Part shown: in pieces, positions 19,021 to 28,938 of the stretch
Layout of the letters: each line of letters opens with the position of its first letter
How positions within the stretch are numbered: the first letter of the stretch is position 1
Assembly: GCF_000185305.1 (NCBI RefSeq)
Contig: NZ_GL622200.1
Span: forward strand, 345,359 to 409,358
Reading direction: 5' to 3'
From: Aggregatibacter segnis ATCC 33393
Lineage (GTDB): Bacteria > Pseudomonadota > Gammaproteobacteria > Enterobacterales > Pasteurellaceae
DNA: 64,000 nt
Translations under genes and position numbers: made by a program
The notes under the pieces: generated by a model
Told to the model about the DNA's origin: nothing
Seen by the model: only the letters and a program-made list of their open reading frames with translations
Databases searched by the model: none

Positions 19021-21285
19021 TTATTGTGCTTTTACCGCAGCAATTGCCACCATATTAATAATACGGCGAACAGAAGCGACTGACGTTAAAATATGCGCTG
19101 ATTTTTTCAAGCCCATTAAGATTGGCCCAACGGTTGTCGGTGTTGCCGTGCCTTGTAATAGATTTAAGCTGATACGCGCAGCTTCCATATTTGGCATCAC
19201 CAGCACGTTTGCCGCACCTTTGAGTGGGCTGTCCGGCATCACATCATCACGGAGCTGTTGTGATAAGGCAACATCACAGTGCATTTCGCCGTCAATAGAG
19301 AGTTCCGGTGCTCTTTCTTTCACTAAACGTAAAACGTTACGCATTTTGACCGCACTTGGGGTGTTGTTGCTGCCGTAATTAGAATGTGAAATTAAGGCAA
19401 TTTGCGGTTCGATACCAAACAGGCTGACTTCTTTCGCTGTCATGAGCGTAATTTCCGCTAATTCTTCCTCTGTTGGATCGTTGTTCACGAAGGTATCGGC
19501 AAGGAATAAGTTGCCTGCCGGTAGCACCAAACCGTTAACGGTAGCGGCTGTATGTACGCCTTCTTGCAAACCAATGACGTTTTTGAGGGTTTTTAAATGA
19601 TCAGCATAATGTCCTACTAAACCACACAACATGGCGTCGGCATGACCTAAATGTAACAACACGGCACCGATAGCGGTTGGGTTATTAAACATTTCACGTT
19701 TTGCAATGCTTGGTGTGACGCCTGAGCGTTTGAGCATGTCATAGTAAGTTTTACAACATTCTTGATAACGTGCGTCATTTTCAATGTTAATTAACTCGAA
19801 ATCACGTCCCGCCTGAATATGTAAACCGAGTTTTTTAATGCGTTGTTCAATCACGCTTGGGCGACCGAGTAAAATCGGATAAGCGATGCCTAAGGTCGAG
19901 ATTTCTTGTACGGCGTGTAAAATTCGGGTTTCTTCACCGTCGGTTAATAACACACGTTTCTTGTCTTGTTTGGCTTGAGCAAACACCGGTTTCATAAACA
20001 AGTTGGTTTTATAAACGAACTGGGTGAGTTGTTCAATGTATGCATCAAAATCTTTAATTGGACGAGTCGCAACACCGGAATCCATCGCGGCTTTTGCCAC
20101 AGCAGGTGCGATACGCACGATTAAACGCGGATCGAATGGTTTCGGAATAATATATTCCGGCCCAAAAGACAATTCGCTGTCGCCGTAAGCGGAGGTTACC
20201 ACATCGCTTTGCTCTGCCAAGGCTAAATCGGCAATGGCGCGCACCGCGGCAAGTTTCATTTCTTCGTTAATGGTGGTGGCGCTGACATCCAATGCACCAC
20301 GGAAAATGAACGGGAAGCAAAGTACGTTGTTAACTTGGTTCGGATAGTCGGAACGACCGGTACATACAATAGCATCCGGACGGGCTTCTTTTGCCAATGG
20401 TGGCAGAATTTCCGGTTCAGGGTTGGCGAGTGCCAAAATCAACGGATGTGCCGCCATGGTTTTAACCATTTCTTGCGTTAACGTACCGGCAGCAGAACAA
20501 CCTAAGAAAATATCCGCATTCGGAATGACTTCCGCTAAGGTACGTTTGCCGTTATCGTCGATCGCATACAGTTTTTTGGTTTCGTCCATACGATCATCGC
20601 GGTTTTTATAGATCACGCCTTTGGAGTCGCACACGGTGATATTTTCTCGTTTCATACCGAGGGAAACCAATAAGTTCAAGCACGCAATCGATGCGGCACC
20701 GGCACCGGAGGCAACCAGTTTCACGTTTTCGATTTTTTTATCGACAATGCGTAAGCCGTTTAACACCGCTGCGGCAGAAATAATCGCGGTGCCGTGTTGG
20801 TCATCGTGGAAGACAGGAATTTTCATTCTTTCACGTAATTTGCGTTCAATGTAAAAACATTCCGGTGCTTTAATGTCTTCCAAGTTAATGCCGCCGAAGG
20901 TTGGTTCAAGAGACGCAATAATATCGATGAGTTTGTCTGGGTCGTGTTCATTTACTTCAATATCGAATACGTTGACACCAGCGAATTTTTTAAACAATAC
21001 GCCTTTCCCTTCCATCACAGGTTTACCTGCTAAAGCCCCAATATTGCCTAAACCAAGCACTGCGGTACCGTTCGAAATTACCGCCACCAAGTTTCCTCGA
21101 GAGGTATATTTATAGGAATCTGCCGGATCTGCCTGAATGGCTAAACAAGGCGCTGCAACACCGGGGGAATAAGCCAAGGCTAAGTCGCGTTGGGTGGCAA
21201 GCGATTTGGTTGGTGTCACTTCAATTTTTCCCGGAATTGGGAATTCGTGGAAATCTAATGCTGCTTTTTTTAGTTGTTCATCCAT
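19021..21285 (-). CDS. maeB: NADP-dependent malic enzyme (fusion with phosphotransacetylase-like domain)
   Basis: This 754-residue enzyme oxidatively decarboxylates malate to pyruvate, giving NADPH. The N-terminal malic domain (about 1-425) shows AYSPGVAAPC, FHDDQHGTAIISAAAVLNG and the NAD(P)-binding VASGAGAAS. Residues 426-754 form a phosphate acetyltransferase-like domain, which in the E. coli homologue is regulatory rather than catalytic. The length and fusion match E. coli MaeB (759). It is transcribed alone. Confidence 0.95.
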   Translation of the reverse strand: MDEQLKKAALDFHEFPIPGKIEVTPTKSLATQRDLALAYSPGVAAPCLAIQADPADSYKYTSRGNLVAVISNGTAVLGLGNIGALAGKPVMEGKGVLFKKFAGVNVFDIEVNEHDPDKLIDIIASLEPTFGGINLEDIKAPECFYIERKLRERMKIPVFHDDQHGTAIISAAAVLNGLRIVDKKIENVKLVASGAGAASIACLNLLVSLGMKRENITVCDSKGVIYKNRDDRMDETKKLYAIDDNGKRTLAEVIPNADIFLGCSAAGTLTQEMVKTMAAHPLILALANPEPEILPPLAKEARPDAIVCTGRSDYPNQVNNVLCFPFIFRGALDVSATTINEEMKLAAVRAIADLALAEQSDVVTSAYGDSELSFGPEYIIPKPFDPRLIVRIAPAVAKAAMDSGVATRPIKDFDAYIEQLTQFVYKTNLFMKPVFAQAKQDKKRVLLTDGEETRILHAVQEISTLGIAYPILLGRPSVIEQRIKKLGLHIQAGRDFELINIENDARYQECCKTYYDMLKRSGVTPSIAKREMFNNPTAIGAVLLHLGHADAMLCGLVGHYADHLKTLKNVIGLQEGVHTAATVNGLVLPAGNLFLADTFVNNDPTEEELAEITLMTAKEVSLFGIEPQIALISHSNYGSNNTPSAVKMRNVLRLVKERAPELSIDGEMHCDVALSQQLRDDVMPDSPLKGAANVLVMPNMEAARISLNLLQGTATPTTVGPILMGLKKSAHILTSVASVRRIINMVAIAAVKAQ

Positions 21286-21425
21286 AAAAATATCCTCTTT
21301 TGAATAAATTCAGTTAGAAAAAAGTACCCCGCATTATAATTAAAATAGAAAAGAATTCTGTGACATTTCACACATTATTAACAATTTGTCTGAAGTATGA
21401 AATGTTGGTCTATGGTGTTTTAATA

Positions 21426-21434
21426 AAGTGCGGT
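21426..21434 (+). other. Representative DNA uptake signal sequence
   Basis: AAGTGCGGT in the maeB-rsuA gap is one of the many copies in either orientation across the window (also 12343-12351, 53866-53874 and others). This is the 9-mer core recognised by the competence machinery of Haemophilus and Aggregatibacter. The frequent copies place the genome in that group. Confidence 0.9.
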
Positions 21435-21513
21435 TATTTCTTGTTGTGTTTTTCCGTGGGCGAAGGACGATAATTAGCGCTATAATGCGCGAGGATTTTT
21501 ATAAGGAATTTCT

Positions 21514-22218
21514 ATGCGCTTAGATAAATTTTTAGCGGAAACAACCGGTTTAACTCGTTCACAGGCGGCAAAAGTGTTGCGTCAAAGTGCGGTCACGATT
21601 AACGGTAAAATTGAAAAGAGCGGGGCGGCGAAAGTGAGCCCTGATGATGAAATTTATTATGATGGTGAGCGTTTAACGTGGGTAGAAAACGGGCAATACA
21701 TTATGTTGCACAAACCACAAGGTTACATTTGCTCCCATGAAGATGGCGATCATCCGACGATTTATCAATTTTTTGATTATCCTTTATCTACCTGTTTGCA
21801 CAGTGCCGGGCGGTTGGATGTGGATACCACAGGTTTGGTGCTGTTGACGGATGATGGGCAGTGGTCTCACCGTATTACCTCACCCAAACACCATTACCCG
21901 AAAACCTATTTGGTGACCTTGGCAGATCCCGTTGAGGCGAACTATGCGCAGGCTTGTGCTGAGGGTATTTTATTGCGTGGGGAAAAGGAGCCGACCAAAC
22001 CGGCTGAGTTAGAAATTTTGGATGATTACAATGTCAATTTGACGATCAGCGAGGGACGTTATCATCAAGTAAAGCGGATGTTTGCTGCATTAGGGAATAA
22101 AGTTGTCGGGTTGCATCGTTGGAAAATCGGTAATTTGGTGCTAGATGATGATTTAGGCGAAGGAGAATTTCGTCCTCTAACAGAGGAAGAAATCGCATAC
22201 TTAGGTGGAGAATCCTAG
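21514..22218 (+). CDS. rsuA: 16S rRNA pseudouridine(516) synthase
   Basis: This 234-residue enzyme isomerises uridine 516 of 16S rRNA. It has an N-terminal S4 RNA-binding domain (MRLDKFLAETTGLTRSQAAK) and the catalytic Asp102 in GRLDVDTTGLVLLTDDG, the same residue number as in E. coli RsuA. The late motif EGRYHQVKRMFAALGNKV is also conserved. An AAGGAAT ribosome binding site precedes the ATG. bcr follows without a gap, as in E. coli. Confidence 0.95.
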   Translation: MRLDKFLAETTGLTRSQAAKVLRQSAVTINGKIEKSGAAKVSPDDEIYYDGERLTWVENGQYIMLHKPQGYICSHEDGDHPTIYQFFDYPLSTCLHSAGRLDVDTTGLVLLTDDGQWSHRITSPKHHYPKTYLVTLADPVEANYAQACAEGILLRGEKEPTKPAELEILDDYNVNLTISEGRYHQVKRMFAALGNKVVGLHRWKIGNLVLDDDLGEGEFRPLTEEEIAYLGGES

Positions 22219-22219
22219 T

Positions 22220-23416
22220 TTGAGTTCAAATAAAACAGTCAAAACGAATTTTATTTTTGTGGTGGCGTTGGGTATTTTGTCCATGTTGCCGCCATTGGGT
22301 GTGGATATGTACCTGCCGGCGTTTTTGAATATTGCGCAGGATTTACAGGTCACAAACGATCAGGTGCAACATACGCTAACCGCTTTTGCTTATGGTTTGG
22401 CGCTGGGGCAATTATTCTGGGGACCGTTCGGTGACAGTTTTGGACGCAAGCCAATTATTTTGTTAGGCGTAACGGTTTCTGCGATAGCGGCATTGATTTT
22501 AACGCAAATCCATTCTATCGGAAATTTCACCGCACTTCGTTTTGTTCAGGGCTTTTTTGGTGCGGCGCCGGTGGTATTGGTGGGCGCATTGTTGCGTGAT
22601 TTGTTTGACAAGAATGCACTTTCCAAAATGATGTCGACAATTACGCTGGTGTTTATGATTGCGCCGTTGATCGCACCGGTTGTCGGTGGTTATATTGTCT
22701 ATTTTTTCCATTGGCACGCCATTTTTTATGTGACTGCTTTCATGGGACTATTGAGTATTTTGCTGGTCTTTTTTGTGGTGCCGGAAACGCATCATAAAGA
22801 AAATCGGATTCCGTTACGCTTGAATATTATTGCCCGTAATTTTATGGCGTTATGGAAACAAAAACCGGTGTTAGGTTATATGTTCTCAACGTCCTTTGCC
22901 TTTGCCGGCTTATTTGCGTTTTTAACGGCAGGATCGATTGTGTATATCGGGATTTACGGCATCAAGCCTGAAAATTTCGGCTATTTCTTTATGTTGAACA
23001 TTGGCGTGATGACCTTTAGTTCATTCTTAAATGGGCGTTTAGTGGCTAAATGGGGGGCGGAGACCATGTTCCGTTTGGGGCTTGGGATACAAGGTTTGGC
23101 GGGCATCTGGTTGTTGCTTGTGGCGTTATTAGATTTGGGTTTTTGGTCAATGGCGCTGGGCGTAGCAGTGTTTGTGGGACAAAATCCATTGATTTCCTCT
23201 AATGCGATGGCCTCTATTTTAGAAAAGTTCCCCAATTCGGCAGGATCGGCGAATTCTATGGTCGGGAGCGTACGGTTTGGCATTGGCGCTTGCATGGGAT
23301 CTTTGGTGTCTTTATTGCCGATCAATTCGGCGGCGCCAATGTTATTCGCCATGGTGCTTTGTTCTGTGATTGCGGTCGTTTGCTACGTTACGTTAACGGT
23401 TAAACATCGGGAATAA
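22220..23416 (+). CDS. bcr: Bcr/CflA family multidrug efflux MFS transporter
   Basis: This twelve-helix major facilitator antiporter is related to the bicyclomycin exporter. The N-terminus ILSMLPPLGVDMYLPAFLNIA and the loop motif FGDSFGRKPIILLG are diagnostic of the drug:H+ antiporter-1 family. Two unusual starts are possible: GTG 22205 inside rsuA (403 residues), or TTG 22220 just after the rsuA stop (398 residues). I prefer TTG because GGAG lies 9 bases before it and the encoded N-terminus fits homologues better. Close coupling to rsuA implies one transcript. Confidence 0.9.
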   Translation: MSSNKTVKTNFIFVVALGILSMLPPLGVDMYLPAFLNIAQDLQVTNDQVQHTLTAFAYGLALGQLFWGPFGDSFGRKPIILLGVTVSAIAALILTQIHSIGNFTALRFVQGFFGAAPVVLVGALLRDLFDKNALSKMMSTITLVFMIAPLIAPVVGGYIVYFFHWHAIFYVTAFMGLLSILLVFFVVPETHHKENRIPLRLNIIARNFMALWKQKPVLGYMFSTSFAFAGLFAFLTAGSIVYIGIYGIKPENFGYFFMLNIGVMTFSSFLNGRLVAKWGAETMFRLGLGIQGLAGIWLLLVALLDLGFWSMALGVAVFVGQNPLISSNAMASILEKFPNSAGSANSMVGSVRFGIGACMGSLVSLLPINSAAPMLFAMVLCSVIAVVCYVTLTVKHRE

Positions 23417-23459
23417 CCCACGAATTAACTCAGTTATATCAAGGGTTTCGCACATTATG

Positions 23460-23535
23460 AGAGGTATTCGTATTTGTAACAAAGAACGAAATTTGTTCTA
23501 AGTCAAAAAGTAGTTAAACTACCTCTAAGTGGTTA
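23460..23535 (+). promoter_or_regulatory. ccm operon upstream region with NarP/NarL-type sites
   Basis: TACCTCTaaGTGGTTA at 23520-23535 resembles the NarP/NarL 7-2-7 inverted pair TACYYMTnnAKRRGTA: the first half is perfect and the second matches 5 of 7. A further perfect reverse heptamer AGAGGTA lies at 23460-23466. A -10-like TATGAT follows at about 23565. An unexplained odd palindrome AGAACGAAATTTGTTCT (23483-23499) lies between them. Control of ccm by nitrate/nitrite via NarP is inferred. Confidence 0.6.
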
Positions 23536-23609
23536 TATTATTTAACCCTGCCATTTAATTTCCTTATGATAGAATGCCCCGCAAAAATAAGTCTGTGAAA
23601 CAATCTGTT

Positions 23610-24245
23610 ATGGTAAATCAATTAATTCTCGAAAATCTCGCTTGCCAACGTGGCGATAAAGTCCTTTTCCAATACTTGAATTTACAAATTCAGGCGGGAG
23701 ATTTCGTGCAAATTGAAGGGCATAACGGCATTGGTAAAACCAGTTTGCTACGCATTATTGCAGGCCTTGCTTCACCACTGGAAGGAAAAGTGCGGTGGAA
23801 TTCTGAAGAGATTACTAAACAGCGTGAAATTTTCCATTATGATTTGTTGTATTTAGGGCATCAGAGCGGCATTAAGCCTGAATTAACTGCTTGGGAAAAT
23901 TTGCGCTTTTATCAGCAAATCGGGCATTGCCATCAGGGTGATGATTTGTTGTGGGAGGTATTACAAACGGTCGGTTTGCTCGGTCGAGAAGATATTCCTG
24001 CAGCACAACTTTCTGCCGGACAGCAAAAACGTATTGCGTTGGCTCGTTTGTGGTTATCAAAAGCGCCGTTATGGATTTTAGATGAGCCATTTAACGCTAT
24101 CGATAAAAAAGGAGTGGCGGTTTTGACCGCACTTTTTGAGCAACACGCACAAAATGGCGGTATTGTAATATTAACCAGCCATCAGGAAGTGCCGAGTGCT
24201 CGGTTGAAAAAAATCAATTTAGAACAGTTTAAGTGTACAGAGTGA
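23610..24245 (+). CDS. ccmA: Haem exporter ATP-binding protein CcmA
   Basis: This 211-residue ATPase of the CcmABCD complex releases haem-loaded CcmE in cytochrome c maturation system I. Walker A is GHNGIGKTS (37-45), the ABC signature [15 protein letters not shown], and Walker [10 protein letters not shown] chose ATG 23610 ([20 protein letters not shown]) because the longer in-frame ATG at 23574 overlaps the probable -10 region and adds residues absent from the family. No strong ribosome binding site is visible. It is the first gene of ccmABCDEFGHI. Confidence 0.93.
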   Translation: MVNQLILENLACQRGDKVLFQYLNLQIQAGDFVQIEGHNGIGKTSLLRIIAGLASPLEGKVRWNSEEITKQREIFHYDLLYLGHQSGIKPELTAWENLRFYQQIGHCHQGDDLLWEVLQTVGLLGREDIPAAQLSAGQQKRIALARLWLSKAPLWILDEPFNAIDKKGVAVLTALFEQHAQNGGIVILTSHQEVPSARLKKINLEQFKCTE

Positions 24246-24249
24246 TGGC

Positions 24250-24915
24250 ATGATCTTTTGGAATATTATTAAACGCGAACTACAAATTGCCATGCGCAAA
24301 CAGGCGGAGATTCTTAATCCGTTGTGGTTTTTTCTTATCGTGATTACCTTGTTTCCATTGGTTATTGGGCCTGATCCGAAACTGCTTTCTCGTATCGCGC
24401 CCGGTGTGGCTTGGGTGGCGGCGTTGTTGTCAGCGTTATTGTCGTTTGAGCGTTTGTTTCGTGATGATTTTATTGACGGTTCTTTGGAACAGGTGATGTT
24501 GACGTCTCAACCGTTGGTATTAACGGCGTTGGCGAAAGTGCTGGCGCATTGGTTGCTAACAGGCTTGCCGTTAATTTTATTATCGCCTATTGCAGCATTA
24601 TTGCTGTCATTGGAAATATCAATTTGGTGGGCGCTAGTTCTGACATTATTATTGGGCACACCGGTATTGAGCTGTCTCGGTGCTATTGGTGTGGCGCTTA
24701 CGGTGGGGCTGCGTAAGGGCGGTGTGCTGTTGAGTTTGTTGGTTGTCCCGCTGTTTATTCCTGTGCTTATTTTTTCCGCGTCGGTGTTAGATGCCGCCGG
24801 ATTAAATTTACCTTACGGCGGGCAATTGGCCATTCTTGGCGCGATTTTAGCCGCCGTGGTGACATTATCTCCTTTTGCCATAGCAACGGCATTACGGATT
24901 AGTTTAGATCAATAG
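24250..24915 (+). CDS. ccmB: Haem exporter protein CcmB
   Basis: This 221-residue membrane subunit of the CcmABC complex has six predicted helices. The N-terminal FWNIIKRELQIAMRKQAE and the loop SFERLFRDDFIDGSLEQVMLTSQPL, including the family's FxxDxxDGxLEQ signature, are conserved. It starts 4 bases after ccmA, consistent with a tight operon. Confidence 0.95.
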   Translation: MIFWNIIKRELQIAMRKQAEILNPLWFFLIVITLFPLVIGPDPKLLSRIAPGVAWVAALLSALLSFERLFRDDFIDGSLEQVMLTSQPLVLTALAKVLAHWLLTGLPLILLSPIAALLLSLEISIWWALVLTLLLGTPVLSCLGAIGVALTVGLRKGGVLLSLLVVPLFIPVLIFSASVLDAAGLNLPYGGQLAILGAILAAVVTLSPFAIATALRISLDQ

Positions 24916-24925
24916 AGGATAGTTT

Positions 24926-25663
24926 ATGTGGAAGTGGTTGCATCCTTATGCAAAATCGGAAACTCAATATCAATTATGTGGTAAGTTCAGCCCTTATCTT
25001 GCAATCCTGACCGCGCTGTTATTGAGTGTTGGTATCGTGTGGGGTATCGCATTTGCGCCTGCGGATTATCAACAGGGCAATAGCTTCCGCATCATGTATG
25101 TGCATGTGCCGACAGCAATTTGGTCGATGGGGGTTTATGGCTCCATGGCGGTTGCGGCATTAGTTGCACTTGTGTGGCAAATTAAGCAGGCACAATTGGC
25201 AATGATTGCCATGGCGCCTATTGGGGCATTATTTACCTTCTTGGCGTTGGTGACCGGTGCGATTTGGGGAAAACCAATGTGGGGTGCTTGGTGGGTATGG
25301 GATGCCCGCTTAACTGCCGAGTTAATTCTGTTTTTCTTATATTTAGGTGTGTTGGCATTGTATTCCGCTTTTCAAGATCGCAATGTCGGTGCAAAAGCCG
25401 CTTCTGTCTTGTGCCTTGTTGGTGTGGTGAATTTGCCGATCATTCACTTTTCGGTGGAATGGTGGAATACCTTACATCAAGGTGCAAGTATCACAAAATT
25501 AGAACGACCATCTATTGCTACACCAATGTTGCTGCCGTTGATTTTATGTATCTTTGGTTTCATGACGTTATCTATTTGGTTGACGTTGGTACGTTACCGC
25601 AACGAATTATTGAAAGAAGATGCTAAACGCCCATGGGTAAAAGCATTGGCTGAAAAATTTTAG
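24926..25663 (+). CDS. ccmC: Haem exporter protein CcmC
   Basis: This 245-residue six-helix protein loads haem onto CcmE. The tryptophan-rich WWD signature WGAWWVWDARLT lies in a periplasmic loop at about residue 120, flanked by the histidines of MYVHVPTAIW and PIIHFSVEWW, which are the external haem ligands in the family. It sits between ccmB and ccmD. Confidence 0.96.
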   Translation: MWKWLHPYAKSETQYQLCGKFSPYLAILTALLLSVGIVWGIAFAPADYQQGNSFRIMYVHVPTAIWSMGVYGSMAVAALVALVWQIKQAQLAMIAMAPIGALFTFLALVTGAIWGKPMWGAWWVWDARLTAELILFFLYLGVLALYSAFQDRNVGAKAASVLCLVGVVNLPIIHFSVEWWNTLHQGASITKLERPSIATPMLLPLILCIFGFMTLSIWLTLVRYRNELLKEDAKRPWVKALAEKF

Positions 25664-25680
25664 GTTGAACCGGGGGAATT

Positions 25681-25887
25681 ATGTTTTTTGAATCTTGGAG
25701 TGAATTACTGGATATGGGAGGCTACGGTTTTTATGTGTGGCTTTCTTATGGTCTGAGCTTATTGGCGATTGTGGTGCTTATCGTGCAGAGTCTTGCAGGC
25801 AAAAGTGCGGTGCTAAAATCCATCAAACGTGAACAACAACGTGAAGCCCGTTTACAACAAATGAAACAAAAAGGAGATACGCTATGA
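25681..25887 (+). CDS. ccmD: Haem exporter protein CcmD
   Basis: This 68-residue single-pass protein stabilises the CcmC-CcmE complex. It has the family pattern: a short periplasmic N-terminus ending [13 protein letters not shown], one helix (about 20-40), then a very basic tail ([19 protein letters not shown]). It overlaps ccmE by four bases (ATGA-type coupling). Confidence 0.93.
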   Translation: MFFESWSELLDMGGYGFYVWLSYGLSLLAIVVLIVQSLAGKSAVLKSIKREQQREARLQQMKQKGDTL

Positions 25888-26402
25888 ACCCGAGACGTAA
25901 ATCTCGTTTATCCGTGGTCTTATTCGTACTGTTAGGTGTGGCTGTGGCTTCCGCTTTAGTGTTATACGCGTTACGCCAAAATATCGATCTGTTCTATACA
26001 CCATCAGAAGTGATTTACGGTAAAAACGATGATGCTGATCAAAAACCGGAAGTTGGACAACGTATTCGTGTCGGTGGCATGGTTGTTGCCGGTACGGTAG
26101 AACGTGATCCGAAAAGCTTAAAAGTTCGTTTCGATTTGAACGACATTGGTCCATCTATCAGTGTTGAATATGAAGGGATTCTTCCCGATTTATTCCGTGA
26201 AGGTCAAGGCATTGTTGCACAAGGTATTTTAAAAGAACCAACCTTGTTAGAAGCAAGCGAAGTGTTGGCGAAACACGATGAAAACTACGTGCCACCGGAT
26301 TTAGAAAAACAAATGCAAAAAGTACATAAACCGATGGGTGTTTCTGATCTGAAAGGTGAGAGTGAACGCGATCGTCAAGAAAAAATGAAAGAAGGTCAGT
26401 AA
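25884..26402 (+). CDS. ccmE: Periplasmic haem chaperone CcmE
   Basis: This 172-residue membrane-anchored OB-fold protein carries haem covalently before transfer to CcmF. The haem-binding His131 is in [11 protein letters not shown], with Tyr135 nearby, corresponding to His130 in E. coli. An N-terminal helix (about 9-28) follows MNPRRKSR. It overlaps ccmD by 4 bases and ccmF by 1. Confidence 0.96.
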   Translation: MNPRRKSRLSVVLFVLLGVAVASALVLYALRQNIDLFYTPSEVIYGKNDDADQKPEVGQRIRVGGMVVAGTVERDPKSLKVRFDLNDIGPSISVEYEGILPDLFREGQGIVAQGILKEPTLLEASEVLAKHDENYVPPDLEKQMQKVHKPMGVSDLKGESERDRQEKMKEGQ

Positions 26403-28360
26403 TGATTGCAGAATTAGGAAATTATGCTTTAGCGCTAAGCTTAGCAATCGCCATTTTATTGGCGATTTTCCCTTTATGGGGGGCGGAAAAAGGAAGTGTA
26501 CAAATGATGTCCTTAGCGCGTCCAATGACATATGGTTTGTTTGTCGTGTTAACTTTTTCTTTTGGCGCCTTATTTTATTTGTTCGCTGTTAACGATTTCA
26601 GCGTGCAATATGTGGTGAATAACTCTAACACGACATTGCCAATTTATTATCGTTTGTCTGCAGTATGGGGTTCCCATGAAGGATCATTGTTATTATGGAT
26701 TTGGTTGCTCTCTTTGTGGAGCGCAGCAGTAGCATTGTTTAGTAAACACTTACCACAAGAAGCAACCGCTCGTGTGCTTGGTATCATGGGGATTATCAGC
26801 ATTGGTTTCTTACTTTTCATGTTATTTACCTCCAATCCATTTAACCGTACTTTCCCTGAATTTCCGGTGGACGGCAAAGAACTTAACCCGTTATTGCAGG
26901 ATGTCGGGTTGATTTTCCATCCGCCATTGTTATACATGGGATATGTAGGTTTTTCTGTCGCCTTTGCTTTTGCCATCGCGTCTTTGATGACCGGTAAACT
27001 TGATACCGCTTGGGCTCGTTGGTCGCGCCCTTGGACGATGGCCGCTTGGGTGTTCTTAACACTTGGTATCGTGCTTGGTTCTTGGTGGGCATATTATGAA
27101 CTCGGCTGGGGCGGCTGGTGGTTCTGGGATCCGGTAGAAAATGCCTCCTTCATGCCTTGGTTGGCAGGTACCGCGTTGTTGCACTCTTTAGCAGTAACGG
27201 AAAAACGTGGGTCTTTTAAAGCCTGGACGGTGTTACTCGCAATTTCTGCGTTCTCCTTGTGTTTGCTTGGCACATTCTTGGTGCGTTCCGGTATTTTGGT
27301 TTCCGTACATGCCTTTGCCTCTGACCCAACCCGTGGTTTATATGTCTTAGTCTATTTAATCGTGGTGATTGGCGGCTCACTGACCTTGTATGCTTACAAA
27401 GGAAGCCAAATTCGTTCACGTGATAATGCGGAGCGTTATTCCCGTGAAAGCCTGTTGTTGTTAAATAATATTTTATTAATGACCGCACTTTGTGTCGTAT
27501 TGTTGGGAACATTGTTGCCTCTCGTACACAAACAGTTAGGCTTAGGCTCCATTTCTATTGGTGCGCCGTTCTTTGATCAAATGTTCCTGATTATTATGAC
27601 ACCGTTTGCTTTGCTGTTAGGTATTGGTCCGCTTGTGAAGTGGCGTCGTGACCAATTCTCTGCAATTCGCACGCCGGTGATTGTGAGTTTGATTATCATG
27701 CTGATTGCCGGTTTTGCACTGCCTTATTTATTGCAAGACAAACTTACCGTCAGTGCTGTGTTAGGCACCATGATGGCAGTGATTATCGTATTGCTTAGCC
27801 TTTATGAAATGCATCAACGGGCTACCCATCGGGAAAGTTTCTTGAAAGGAGTTACAAAATTATCCCGTTCCCACTGGGGCATGGTGTTGGCGCATTTAGG
27901 GGTGGCGATGACCGTTTGGGGAATTGCGTTCAGCCAAAACTACAGTGTTGAACGTGATGTCCGCATGAGTGTGGGAGATACCGTACAAATTGCTGACTAT
28001 GATTTCACCTTCAAGGGCATTAGCGATGCTAACGGGCCTAACTATATTGGTGGAAAAGCACAAATTGATATCACCTATCATGGTAAAACCGAAGCGACAT
28101 TATTCGCTGAAAAACGTCTTTATACCGTAAGCAAAATGCCGATGACTGAAGCGGCTATCGACTGGGGCTTTACCCGTGATTTATATGTGGCATTAGGTGA
28201 AAAATTAGAGAATAACGCCTGGGCATTACGCTTATATTATAAACCGTTTATTCGTTGGATTTGGCTAGGCGGGTTGTTTATGGCGCTGGGCGGTTTATTG
28301 TGTATGTTTGACCGTCGTTATCGCTTTAGCAAAATTTTAAGCAGTGAAAATGCGCAATAA
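26402..28360 (+). CDS. ccmF: Cytochrome c haem lyase subunit CcmF
   Basis: This 652-residue integral membrane subunit of the haem ligation complex receives haem from holo-CcmE. The WWD signature [13 protein letters not shown] lies at about residues 235-247. Four conserved periplasmic His regions are visible, for example WGSHEGSLLLW and FHPPLLYMGY. Its paralogue, the NrfE-type protein at 35070-36980, shares the same layout; this copy is the general one because it is within ccm. Confidence 0.97.
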   Translation: MIAELGNYALALSLAIAILLAIFPLWGAEKGSVQMMSLARPMTYGLFVVLTFSFGALFYLFAVNDFSVQYVVNNSNTTLPIYYRLSAVWGSHEGSLLLWIWLLSLWSAAVALFSKHLPQEATARVLGIMGIISIGFLLFMLFTSNPFNRTFPEFPVDGKELNPLLQDVGLIFHPPLLYMGYVGFSVAFAFAIASLMTGKLDTAWARWSRPWTMAAWVFLTLGIVLGSWWAYYELGWGGWWFWDPVENASFMPWLAGTALLHSLAVTEKRGSFKAWTVLLAISAFSLCLLGTFLVRSGILVSVHAFASDPTRGLYVLVYLIVVIGGSLTLYAYKGSQIRSRDNAERYSRESLLLLNNILLMTALCVVLLGTLLPLVHKQLGLGSISIGAPFFDQMFLIIMTPFALLLGIGPLVKWRRDQFSAIRTPVIVSLIIMLIAGFALPYLLQDKLTVSAVLGTMMAVIIVLLSLYEMHQRATHRESFLKGVTKLSRSHWGMVLAHLGVAMTVWGIAFSQNYSVERDVRMSVGDTVQIADYDFTFKGISDANGPNYIGGKAQIDITYHGKTEATLFAEKRLYTVSKMPMTEAAIDWGFTRDLYVALGEKLENNAWALRLYYKPFIRWIWLGGLFMALGGLLCMFDRRYRFSKILSSENAQ

Positions 28361-28389
28361 ATCTTCATTGGCGTAATAGAGTATTGATA

Positions 28390-28938
28390 ATGAATAAAAA
28401 ATTATATTTACCTTTAATCATTTTTTTAGGTTTAGCGATGGCATTTCTGGTGCAGTTGCAACGCAATTCACAAGGCGATGATCCGAAAACATTAGAATCT
28501 GCGCTAGTGGGTAAACCTGTTCCGGCAAAAACGTTACCGGATTTGCTTTCAGAGAAAACCTATGATGAATCCTTGTTTAAGCAAGGCAAACCGGTTTTAC
28601 TCAATGTATGGGCGACCTGGTGTCCTACTTGTTATGCCGAACACCAATATCTGAACCAATTGGCGAAACAAGGGGTGACGATCATTGGTTTGGACTATAA
28701 AGATAATAACGCGAAAGCGATAAAATGGCTGAAGGATCTTGGTAATCCTTATCAGGTCGTGTTGAAAGATGAAAAAGGGTCTTTTGCTTTAGATTTAGGG
28801 GTGTATGGCGCGCCGGAAACCTTTATTGTTGATGGCAATGGCGTGATTCATTATCGCTATGCCGGTGATGTAAACGAAAAAGTTTGGCAGGAAACCTTGC
28901 AGCCGATTTATCAAAAATTAGGCGGAGGGAAAGAGTAA
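28390..28938 (+). CDS. ccmG: Thiol:disulfide interchange protein CcmG/DsbE
   Basis: This 182-residue membrane-tethered thioredoxin-like protein reduces the haem-binding cysteines of apocytochrome. A signal anchor (about 4-22) precedes the domain with active site WATWCPTCYAEH; GAPETFIVDGNG is the family's later motif. ATG 28390 is the likely start; an in-frame TTG at 28384 adds two residues. It ends overlapping the ccmH start by one base. Confidence 0.95.
   Translation: MNKKLYLPLIIFLGLAMAFLVQLQRNSQGDDPKTLESALVGKPVPAKTLPDLLSEKTYDESLFKQGKPVLLNVWATWCPTCYAEHQYLNQLAKQGVTIIGLDYKDNNAKAIKWLKDLGNPYQVVLKDEKGSFALDLGVYGAPETFIVDGNGVIHYRYAGDVNEKVWQETLQPIYQKLGGGKE

Noticed and set aside
23574-23609. Longer start for ccmA at 23574
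   Set aside because: It overlaps the probable -10 region and adds residues not found in CcmA proteins.
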